From: CAWFSE01 sp963697565
Lineage (GTDB): Bacteria; Actinomycetota; Actinomycetes; CAVWCF01
Direction: 5' to 3'
DNA length: 64,000 nucleotides
Assembly (NCBI GenBank): GCA_963697565.1
Contig: CAVOOM010000003.1
Span: 248,001-312,000 of the forward strand
Shown here piece by piece: positions 56,756 through 64,000 of this stretch. Below the pieces are notes generated by a model. That model did no database searches and had not been told where the DNA came from. It was given only the letters and a program-made list of their open reading frames with translations. Positions within the stretch are counted from its first letter, which is position 1; each line of letters opens with the position of its first letter. The translations under genes and the position numbers were made by a program.

Positions 56756-59080
56756 CTACGCGACGGCCGGCGCCGCCGGGGCCTCGTCGCCGACGGCGAT
56801 CGAGCGGCGCTTGCTGTTCCACACCGCGCCGACGATCACGACGACCGCGAGGGCCGCGATGCCGTACCGGAGGCCGTCGTTGGCGTCGGTGCCCACCGAG
56901 AGGCCGACGACCGCGGGCGCGATGAGCAGCGCCACGAGGTTCATCACCTTGATCAGCGGGTTGATGGCCGGGCCGGCGGTGTCCTTGAACGGGTCGCCGA
57001 CGGTGTCGCCGATGACGGTCGCCTCATGGGCCGGGGAGCCCTTGCCGCCGTAGTGGCCGTCCTCGACGAACTTCTTGGCGTTGTCCCACGCGCCGCCGGA
57101 GTTCGACAGGAAGACCGCCATCAGCACACCCGCGCCGATGGCGCCGGCGAGGTAGGCGGCCAGCGGCCCGATGCCCAGGCCGAAGCCCACGGCGATCGGG
57201 GTGAGGACGGCGAGCAGGCCGGGGGTGGCCAGCTCGCGCAGCGAGTCGCGGGTGCAGATGTCGACCACGCGGGCGTAGTCCGGGCGGGTGGTGCCCTCCA
57301 TGATCCCGGGGATGTCGCGGAACTGGCGGCGCACCTCGAAGATGATCGCGCCGGCCGCGCGGGACACCGCGTTGATGGCCAGCCCGGAGAAGAGGAACAC
57401 CACGGCCGCGCCGATGATCAGGCCGACCAGGTTGTTCGGCTGGGCGATGTCCAGGGAGAAGCGCTGCAGGGTGGACGCGTTCAGGTCGCCCAGGGTGAGG
57501 TCGGCGTCCTCGAGGGCGCCTTGCCAGGCCTCCGTGTAGGAGCCGAACAGCGCGGTGGCCGCGAGCACGGCCGTGGCGATCGCGATGCCCTTGGTGATGG
57601 CCTTGGTGCTGTTGCCGACCGCGTCGAGGCGGGTGAGCACCGCGGCGCCCTCGCCGTGCACGTCGCCGGACATCTCCGCGATGCCCTGGGCGTTGTCGGA
57701 GACCGGGCCGAAGGTGTCCATCGAGACGATGACGCCGACGGTGGTGAGCAGGCCGGTGCCGGCGAGCGCCACCGCGAACAGCGACAGCAGGATCGAGCCG
57801 CCGCCGAGCAGGAAGGTCGCGTAGACCGCGGCGCCGATCAGCAGCGCGGAGTAGACCGCCGACTCCAGCCCCAGCGAGATGCCGGCGAGGATGACGGTGG
57901 CCGGGCCGGTGAGCGAGGTCTTGGAGACGTCGTCGACCGGGCGGCGGTTGGTCTCGGTGAAGTACGCCGTCAGCTGCTGGATGAGCGCCGCGAGCGTGAT
58001 CCCGATCAGCACCGCGACGATCGCGATGATCCGCGGGTTGGCGTCGTTGTCGCTCAGCTGCGACCCGGTCAGGTCGGCGAAGTTGTCCGGCAGGTACAGG
58101 AACGCCGCGATCGCGACCAGCACGGCGGAGACTGCCGCCGAGATGAAGAAGCCGCGGTTGATGGCGCTCATCCCGGAGCGGTCGTTGGCGCGCGGGGACA
58201 CCGCGAAGATGCCGATGACCGCGGTGAGGACGCCGATCGCGGGCACGATGAGCGGGAAGACCAGGCCCTCGACGCCGAAGGCCGCAGTGCCGAGGATCAG
58301 CGCCGCGACCAGGGTGACCGCGTACGACTCGAACAGGTCGGCCGCCATGCCGGCGCAGTCGCCGACGTTGTCGCCGACGTTGTCGGCGATGGTGGCCGCG
58401 TTGCGGGGGTCGTCCTCGGGAATGCCCTGCTCGACCTTGCCGACCAGGTCGGCGCCGACGTCGGCCGCCTTGGTGAAGATGCCGCCGCCGACACGCATGA
58501 ACATCGCGAGCATCGCCGCGCCGAAGCCGAAGCCCTCGAGCACGACGGGCGCGTCGGCCTTGTAGATGATGACCACGAGGGCGGCGCCGAAGAGGCCGAG
58601 GCCGACCGTGAACATGCCCGCGACCCCGCCCGTGCGGAACGCGATCCGCATCGCCGGGCGCTCGCCCTCCGCCTGCGCCGCGGCCGCGACGCGCACGTTG
58701 CCGCGCACGGCCAGCCACATGCCCATGTACCCGGTGGTCGCCGAGAACACCGCGCCCACGAGGAAGAAGATGGAGCGGCCGACCTTCTCCGACGTGGTGT
58801 CGGCCGGCAGCAGGAAGAGCAGGAAGAAGACGACCACGGCGAAGACGCTCAGGGTGCGGAACTGCCGGCCGAGGTAGGCGGAGGCGCCCTCCTGCACGGC
58901 CTTGGCGATCTCCTGCATCTTTGCGGTGCCCTCGTCGGCCGCCAGGACCTCGCGGACGAGGTAGCCGGCCACTCCGAGGGCGGCCAGGGCGACGACAGCG
59001 ACGACGACGACGTACGTGAAGTTGCTGCCGTCGAGGACCAGTCCACCGCCTGACGCCTGAGCGAGACGGGATTCCAACAT
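56756..59080 (-). CDS. hppA: Membrane-bound proton-translocating pyrophosphatase
   Basis: A 774-residue polytopic enzyme (about 16 hydrophobic segments) that couples PPi hydrolysis to ion pumping. The catalytic motifs DVGADLVGKVEQGIPEDDPR and NVGDNVGDCAGMAADLFESY are intact, with a late GSPAHEATVIGDTVGDPFKD. The sequence GNSTKAITKGIAIA has Lys where K+-dependent enzymes have Ala, and Thr three residues later, so the potassium-independent H+ class is indicated by family rules. ATG 59080. A 189-bp upstream gap separates it from the RsbW-like gene. Confidence 0.96.
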   Translation of the reverse strand: MLESRLAQASGGGLVLDGSNFTYVVVVAVVALAALGVAGYLVREVLAADEGTAKMQEIAKAVQEGASAYLGRQFRTLSVFAVVVFFLLFLLPADTTSEKVGRSIFFLVGAVFSATTGYMGMWLAVRGNVRVAAAAQAEGERPAMRIAFRTGGVAGMFTVGLGLFGAALVVIIYKADAPVVLEGFGFGAAMLAMFMRVGGGIFTKAADVGADLVGKVEQGIPEDDPRNAATIADNVGDNVGDCAGMAADLFESYAVTLVAALILGTAAFGVEGLVFPLIVPAIGVLTAVIGIFAVSPRANDRSGMSAINRGFFISAAVSAVLVAIAAFLYLPDNFADLTGSQLSDNDANPRIIAIVAVLIGITLAALIQQLTAYFTETNRRPVDDVSKTSLTGPATVILAGISLGLESAVYSALLIGAAVYATFLLGGGSILLSLFAVALAGTGLLTTVGVIVSMDTFGPVSDNAQGIAEMSGDVHGEGAAVLTRLDAVGNSTKAITKGIAIATAVLAATALFGSYTEAWQGALEDADLTLGDLNASTLQRFSLDIAQPNNLVGLIIGAAVVFLFSGLAINAVSRAAGAIIFEVRRQFRDIPGIMEGTTRPDYARVVDICTRDSLRELATPGLLAVLTPIAVGFGLGIGPLAAYLAGAIGAGVLMAVFLSNSGGAWDNAKKFVEDGHYGGKGSPAHEATVIGDTVGDPFKDTAGPAINPLIKVMNLVALLIAPAVVGLSVGTDANDGLRYGIAALAVVVIVGAVWNSKRRSIAVGDEAPAAPAVA

Positions 59081-59269
59081 CGGGCCTCCAGTTCGGGGTG
59101 CTCCCCGCGCGGGCGGCGGGGCGCTCCCGCTCCTCGCCCCGAAGCGGGGGCCGAAGGCGCGGGGTAGGGCGCGGGGGTTGGGCTCAAGGGACGGCCGGTG
59201 CGGAACCGGGCCGCGCGGAGTCTACGCAGGGCCCGTCGAAGGCCATACGGGAGGTCCGGGAGGGTGCGG

Positions 59270-59647
59270 TCAGGCGGGGCCGGGCAGCGAGAAACGCAGC
59301 CGGGCGCCGTCGGCCGTGGGCTCCAGGCCGACCTCGCCCGCGAGGCCCCGGAGCAGGGCCAGCCCCAGGTCATCGGAGTCCTCGGCCCGCCCCGGCCCGC
59401 CGTGGTCGAGGACCTCGAGGGTCAGCCGGGCGGGCGTCGAGTCGTCGAGGGTGAGCTCGACGGGGGCCGCGGCGGCGACCCGCTGGTGGCGCACGACGGC
59501 CCAGGCGCAGGCCTCGCCCACGGCCAGGCGGACGTCGTCGACGGCCTCCTCGCCCAGCCCCGCGCGCCGGGCGGCCGAGGCGGCCACCAGGCGGGCCACC
59601 CGGACGAGCGACGCGTCGGCGGGCAGCTGGACGGTGATCGTGGCCAC
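59270..59647 (-). CDS. RsbW-like HATPase (anti-sigma serine kinase type)
   Basis: About 125 residues from GTG 59647 (MATITVQLPADAS). The GHKL fold shows the N-box VRLAVGEACAWAVVRH (in place of the usual ExxxN) and a degenerate G1 region LEVLDHGGPG, then LGLALLRGLAGEV. In sigma-B-type systems such kinases bind a sigma factor and phosphorylate a STAS partner; that partner is the next gene upstream. The N-box has Cys-Ala instead of Asn, so metal/ATP binding may be weakened. Confidence 0.82.
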   Translation of the reverse strand: MATITVQLPADASLVRVARLVAASAARRAGLGEEAVDDVRLAVGEACAWAVVRHQRVAAAAPVELTLDDSTPARLTLEVLDHGGPGRAEDSDDLGLALLRGLAGEVGLEPTADGARLRFSLPGPA

Positions 59648-59657
59648 GGCTCGGCCG

Positions 59658-60008
59658 TCAGCCCGCCGCGGGTGGGGCGGCGAGGGCCGCCTCAAGGGTG
59701 GCGTGCACGGCGAAGACCTCGGTCAGCCCGGTGATCTGGAAAGGGCGCAGGACGCGCTCGCTCGCGCAGACGAGGGCCAGGTCGCCGCCGGCCTCTCGGG
59801 TGCGGCCGAGTCCGCCCACCAGCACGCCCAGCCCGGTGGAGTCGATGAAGGACAAGGCCTCCAGGTCGACCACGACCCGGTGGCGTCCCTCGGCGTCGAG
59901 CGCGAGCAGCAGCTCGCGCAGCCTCGGCGCGGTGTAGAGGTCGAGCTCACCGGCGGCCTCGACCACCGTGTGCTCGCCCTCATCCCGGCGGCGCAGGGTC
60001 AACTCCAC
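59658..60008 (-). CDS. STAS-domain anti-sigma factor antagonist
   Basis: A 116-residue single STAS protein. The signature is VVVDLEALSFIDSTGLGVLV with the phosphorylatable Ser in DSTG, and N-terminal EGEHTVVEAAGELDLYTAPR. In the unphosphorylated state such proteins sequester the RsbW-like kinase and free a sigma factor. It ends 10 bases before the kinase start, so they are co-transcribed. No sigma factor gene is adjacent. GTG start; divergent from the helicase by 38 bases. Confidence 0.92.
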   Translation of the reverse strand: MELTLRRRDEGEHTVVEAAGELDLYTAPRLRELLLALDAEGRHRVVVDLEALSFIDSTGLGVLVGGLGRTREAGGDLALVCASERVLRPFQITGLTEVFAVHATLEAALAAPPAAG

Positions 60009-60046
60009 AGCGGCGATCTAACCACTCCGGCGCCAGACTGGCCCCG

Positions 60047-62435
60047 ATGACGCAGGAGCCCGAGCCGACCGGTCCGGCGCGCGGCGACGCGTCCGGCCCT
60101 CGCGCCTCCGACCGGGCGATCGGCGGCGCCGACCGCTGGCTGCAGGCGATCGCCCCGACCGACGGCCGTCGCGCACGGCTCACCCACGTCGAGCGGATCC
60201 CCGCGCGGCTCGGCCCGCGAGGTGGACTGGCCGTCCTGGGCCGACCCCGCGGTGGTCGCGGCCTTCGCCGGCCAGGGGATCCACCGGCCGTGGTCGCACC
60301 AGGCCGAGGTCGCCGAGCACGTGCGCGCCGGGCGGCACGCGGTGGTGGCGACCGGGACCGCCTCGGGCAAGTCGCTCGGCTACCTGCTGCCCGTGCTGAC
60401 GGGCTTGCTCGACGGGGCCGCCTCGACCGACCCGCGCACCCCCGGCCGCGGCGCCACCGCGCTCTACCTGGCGCCCACGAAGGCGCTCGCCGCCGACCAG
60501 CTGCGGGCGCTGCGCGCGCTGGACGTGCCCGGCGTGCGCGTGGGCCCGTACGACGGCGACACCGGCGCCGAGGACCGCGACTGGGTCCGCCGGCACGGCC
60601 ACTACGTGCTGACCAACCCAGACATGGTGCACCGGTCGATGCTGCCGGGGCACCGGCGGTGGGCGGGCTTCTGGCGCGCGCTGTCGTACGTCGTGGTGGA
60701 TGAGATGCACGCCTACCGGGGGGTGTTCGGCGCGCACGTCTCGTGCGTGCTGCGCCGGGTCCGCCGGGTGGCCCGGTGGTACGGCGCCGAGCCGGTCTTC
60801 GTGCTCGCGTCGGCCACGGTGTCCGAGCCGGGTGAGGCCGCGGGCAGGCTCGTCGGGGCCCCCGTCGCGGCGGTGGCTGAGGACGGGGGGCCGCGCGCGG
60901 CCTCGGTCTTCGCCTTGTGGGAGCCGCCGCTCACCGACCACGTCGGCGAGCAGGGCGCGCCGGTGCGGCGGGGCGCGCTCGCGGAGTCGGCCGACCTGAT
61001 GGCCGACCTCGTCGCCGCCGGGGCCCACGTCCTGTGCTTCGCCCGGTCCCGGCGGGGAGCCGAGGCGGCCGCCCAGATCGCCGCCGGCGCACTGGACGAG
61101 GTCGAGCCAGGGCTCGGCCGCCGGGTCGCGGCGTACCGCTCGGGCTACCTGCCGGAGGAGCGCCGCGACGTCGAGGCGCGGCTGCAGTCCGGCGACCTGC
61201 TCGGGGTCGCGGCGACCACGGCCCTCGAGCTCGGGGTGGACGTGGGCGGCCTCGACGCGGTCGTCATGGCGGGGTGGCCGGGGACCCGCGCGTCGATGTG
61301 GCAGCAGGCCGGCCGCGCGGGCCGGGCCGGCCAAGAGGCGCTGGCGGTGCTCGTCGCCCGCGACGACCCGCTCGACACCTACCTGGTCGGCCACCCGGAG
61401 GCGGTCTTCGGCCAGCCGGTCGAGGCCTCGGTGTTCGACCCGGACAACCCGTACGTGCTGGGCCCCCACCTCGCCGCGGCCGCCGCTGAGCTGCCGTTGC
61501 GCGAGGCCGAGCTCGGCGACTTCGGGCCGGAGGCTCGCGCCGTGGTCGAGACCCTCGCCGCCGAGGGGCTGCTGCGGGCCAGGCGGGACGGGTGGTACTG
61601 GACCCGGCGGGACCGGGCCGCCGACCTCGCCGACCTGCGCGGCATCGGGGGGCGGCCGGTGAGCCTGGTGGAGTCCGGAACCGGGCGGCTGCTGGGCACG
61701 GTGGACGACGGCTCGGCCGACCGGATGGTGCATGCCGGGGCGGTGTACGTGCACCAGGGGCGGACGTACGTGGTGGAGGCCCTCGACCTCGGCGAGGCCG
61801 TGGCCCTGCTGCGGGCCGACCGCCCGGACTGGACCACCACCGCGCGCGAGGTGTCGGACCTGCGCGTGGTCGGGGAGCGCGCGGCGCGGGAGTTCGGGGC
61901 GGGCCGCGTGGCGGTGGGCGAGGTCGAGGTGACCCGGCGGGTGGTGGGGTACCTGCGGCGCCGGCTGGCCACCGGCGAGGTGCTCGGCGAGGAGCCGCTC
62001 GACCTCCCGGAGCGCAGGCTGCGGACGGTCGCGGTGTGGTGGACGGCCGGGCCGGAGGTGCTGGCAGCGGCGGGGCTCGCGCCGTCTGACGTGCCGGGGG
62101 CCGCGCACGCCGCCGAGCACGCCGCCATCGGGCTGCTGCCGCTGCTGGCGACCTGCGATCGGTGGGACATCGGCGGGCTGTCGACCGCGTGGCACGCCGA
62201 CACCGGCCTGGCCACGGTGTTTGTCTACGACGGCCAACCCGGCGGCGCGGGCTTCAGCCAGCGCGGCTACGAGCGGGCCGAGGAGTGGTGGCGCGCCACC
62301 CGCGAGGCGATCGCCGGGTGCGGGTGCGAACGCGGGTGCCCGTCGTGCGTGCAGTCGCCCAAGTGCGGCAACGGCAACGACCCCCTGGACAAGGCCGGGG
62401 CCCTCGCCCTGCTCGGCGCCCTGCTGCCCCGCTGA
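60047..62435 (+). CDS. YprA/MrfA-type DEAD/DEAH helicase (frameshift near the N-terminus)
   Basis: A large SF2 helicase with DUF1998. The first frame gives the leader (GRRARLTHVERIPARLGPRG) and near base 60218 joins the main frame at VDWPSWADPAVVAAFAGQGI. Motif I is ATGTASGKSLGYLLP, then APTKALAADQLRAL, motif II DEMH in VVVDEMHAYRG, SATVSEPGEA and motif VI QQAGRAGRAGQ. The C-terminal Cys-rich zinc site (CGCERGCPSCVQSPKCG) is typical; MrfA in Bacillus acts in mitomycin-lesion repair. About 795 residues. It converges on the tad locus. Confidence 0.88.
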
Positions 62436-62439
62436 GCCG

Positions 62440-62813
62440 GCGAAGGGGGTCGCCCGCGCTGTGGCCGACACCAGCCCGCGCAGGGCCGCGCCGGCGGGCC
62501 AGGAGCCGAGCCGCGCGCCGGCGCGCACCGCGATCGCCTCGACCTCGACCACCGGGTGAGCCGACGCCCAGGACCAGGAGCAGCGCGTGAGCTCCGCGCC
62601 CTGGAGCGCCGCGATCCGCCGTGCCGCGGCGCAGGCCCCCGCGGGGTCGGTCCACCGGTCGGCAGCGGCCAGCGCCGACAGGTCAGCGGCGGTGACGGCC
62701 TGGGCGCGGCCGGCCAGCGCGGCGGCCACCGCCCAGATCGAGGCGGTGGCCAACAGCAGCACCGCGCAGGCCCCTGCCACCAAGACGCTGGCCGAGCCCC
62801 GATCAGCGCCCAC
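62440..62813 (-). CDS. TadE-like protein of the helicase/secretion neighbourhood (3' end uncertain)
   Basis: A secreted or membrane-anchored TadE-like protein (Rv3654c-type). It begins GADRGSASVLVAGACAVLLL then ATASIWAVAAALAGRAQAVT, a single N-terminal helix, followed by AADLSALAAADRWTD, a conserved Ala-rich segment. The GTG at 62813 is 8 bases after the TadE stop. The frame has no stop near the expected end and would run into the convergent helicase; a lost base near the five-G run at about 62445 is one explanation. End shown is approximate. Confidence 0.62.
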
Positions 62814-62820
62814 GCGCGGC

Positions 62821-63261
62821 TCACCATGGCAGCTCCTCGGCTGAGGGCTCCTTGGCCGCGACCGCCTCGCCGCGGATCTCCATTGGGGGCAGCAGCGCCG
62901 CGAGGCCCGGCCCGCCGCGCACCGGCAGCCGGACGCTGACCTGCCACGACTCCGGCCGCTCCTGGACCACCAACCGGGCCCCCTTCGGCAGGGCGCCCGA
63001 CCGGTCCGCCAGGGATGCCGCGGACTCGCCCCGGGCCAGCGCCCGGGCTGCCTCGCGCGCGGCCGCGCCGCAGGCGAGGTGGACGCCCGCCAACTGGATG
63101 CTCCAGAGCAGGGCGCCGACGACCAGGGCCAGGGCCGGCAGGGCCACCGCCAGCTCGGCCGTGGCCATCCCGGCCTCCCCGGCCGCCCGACGGCGGCCGC
63201 GGGCCGCGGAGCCATCCGCTCGGGCGGCGCTGACTGGGCGGGTGACCCCCATCAGATCCAT
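62821..63261 (-). CDS. tadE: TadE-family pilus assembly protein (minor pilin)
   Basis: A 146-residue TadE-like pseudopilin. The helix after a basic N-terminus reads GMATAELAVALPALALVVGA, with a Gly before the hydrophobic stretch and a Glu at position 5 of the mature helix as in processed prepilins. An Arg-rich leader (about 31 residues) precedes it; the real start may be an internal GTG or ATG (MGVTRPVS). It lies between the TadE-like and Flp/DUF4244 genes. Confidence 0.82.
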   Translation of the reverse strand: MDLMGVTRPVSAARADGSAARGRRRAAGEAGMATAELAVALPALALVVGALLWSIQLAGVHLACGAAAREAARALARGESAASLADRSGALPKGARLVVQERPESWQVSVRLPVRGGPGLAALLPPMEIRGEAVAAKEPSAEELPW

Positions 63262-63335
63262 CGCGACCTCCGTGGGTTGGTCCGCGTGCCCCAGGCCCGG
63301 TCAGCGGGCGGGCCTGGGGCGGCGCGGACAGCGGG

Positions 63336-63560
63336 CTAGAACACGAACGACAGGGCCTTGCGGATGAGCGAGGCGAAGAGCGAGACGATCTCCGGGCTCG
63401 TGACGACCTTGTAGAGCACGCCGCCGGCGCCGCAGGCGGCGACGGTGCCGACGGCGTACTCCGCCGAGGTCATGCCCGAGTCCTCGCGGACTCGGGTGGT
63501 GGCGCGGACCGCCAGCCCGAGGGCGGCGGTGCGGACGGGGCCGAGGTGGGTCTGGGTCAT
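63336..63560 (-). CDS. Flp-type pilin (DUF4244)
   Basis: A short 74-residue prepilin. After a basic leader, the processing region DSGMTSAEYAVGTVAACGAG gives the TSAEYA motif (Glu5-type) of Flp pilins, then a hydrophobic helix and an end of LIRKALSFVF. ATG 63560 (MTQTHLGPV) is supported by AAGGAG five bases upstream. It is the candidate major pilin subunit of the locus. Confidence 0.88.
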   Translation of the reverse strand: MTQTHLGPVRTAALGLAVRATTRVREDSGMTSAEYAVGTVAACGAGGVLYKVVTSPEIVSLFASLIRKALSFVF

Positions 63561-63745
63561 GGGACTCCTTCTGGCAAGGCCGGCGGCGCCGACGGGCCCG
63601 GACTTTCCGGGTGCGAACCCAAGGTCGCGGCTGGCAGGGCCCCGGCGGGAGCGGCCACGGGCCATCTGTGGGCGGCTGACGGAACTGCCGGGCTGTGGAC
63701 CAACGGCCCCGGGGCTGGCAGCGCACGGGCTCGGCCAACGACGGC

Positions 63746-64000
63746 TCAGCCGAAGACCTGGCTGGCCATCCCGGCGACCAGCGGAACCACGCCGAGCAAG
63801 ACGAAGGCGGGCAGGAAGCACAGCCCCAACGGCAGCACGGCGCGCACGCCCACGGCCCGGGCGCGCAGGCGGGCAGCCAGCAGCGCACGGGCCCGGGCGT
63901 CCTCGGCGAGGCCCGCCAAGACGTCGGACAGCGGCGCCCCCGACTCGGCCGCGGCGGACACCGCGCGGGACACGTCTGCGAGCGCCCGCCGGTGCTCGCG
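63746..64000 (-). CDS. TadC/TadB-type type II secretion system F protein (partial)
   Basis: The C-terminal 84 residues of a GspF/TadC-family inner-membrane protein cut by the window edge. A helical stretch (VSRAVSAAAESGAPLSDVLA, ARLRARAVGVRAVLPLGLCF) leads to a hydrophobic segment (LPAFVLLGVVPLVAGMASQV). The frame stays open to base 64000, so the start lies outside the window. It fits upstream of the pilin genes in the tad order. Confidence 0.82.
   Translation of the reverse strand, partial: REHRRALADVSRAVSAAAESGAPLSDVLAGLAEDARARALLAARLRARAVGVRAVLPLGLCFLPAFVLLGVVPLVAGMASQVFG

Overview
The window is chromosomal DNA of a high-GC Gram-positive bacterium (Actinomycetes). GC is very high by eye, third codon positions are almost all G or C, GTG starts are common, and marker genes such as lsr2, an actinobacterial S-NAG synthase and a tad pilus locus are present. 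Gene order also fits: dacB, zinc metalloprotease, tilS, hpt, ftsH, folE-folP-folB-folK, DUF3180, PH-domain pair, NuoD-like gene, DUF2520, panC, nadB, nadC, coaX, lysS, lsr2 is a familiar actinobacterial block. I cannot name the genus.

Layout. 0-8.4 kb: an SDR-like protein at the left edge, then on the minus strand a cofactor operon (DUF2520-panC-nadB-nadC-coaX, mostly joined by 1-4 bp overlaps) followed by lysS-argA and lsr2. 8.5-14.3 kb: a MidA-like methyltransferase facing a minus-strand run of two PH-domain membrane proteins, a P450, a C5-cytosine DNA methyltransferase and Vsr. 14.5-17.5 kb: an amino-acid permease and a stand-alone NuoD-like protein. 17.5-21.8 kb: an osmoprotectant (glycine betaine/choline-type) ABC transporter with the ATPase divergent from the permeases. 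21.8-31.0 kb: DUF3180, the folate genes, ftsH, hpt, tilS, a metalloprotease and dacB, with ppa divergent. 31.6-43.9 kb: NlpC/P60 hydrolase, cupin, a sigma factor fused to a zinc-finger domain, PiT phosphate transporter, HerA-like ATPase, secernin-like hydrolase, SHOCT protein, ABC-2 exporter and RecQ. 44.0-47.1 kb: a small-gene accessory patch with a serine-every-third-residue protein, DUF456 and GlsB-type membrane proteins, an RHH-Doc toxin-antitoxin pair, a tandem duplication, two small helical proteins and tRNA-Thr(CGT). 47.1-59.1 kb: secreted peptidase, PSP1 protein, holB-tmk, topA, methyltransferase and H+-pyrophosphatase. 59.3-64 kb: RsbW-like kinase and STAS antagonist, YprA/MrfA-type helicase, and the start of a tad locus.

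How the parts relate: folE/folP/folB/folK make tetrahydrofolate precursors; panC and coaX serve coenzyme A; nadB and nadC serve NAD; ppa and hppA both remove pyrophosphate; holB, tmk and topA serve replication. The osmoprotectant transporter, permease and phosphate transporter are uptake systems.

Caution: roughly two dozen apparent single-base frameshifts interrupt otherwise well-conserved genes, several of them essential (ftsH, tilS, folP) and some at G/C homopolymers. They look like assembly errors rather than gene decay. Frameshifted genes are given below as one CDS spanning both frames. The most unusual coding signal is the small protein at 44012-44266, in which 21 consecutive triplets carry serine at the middle position.
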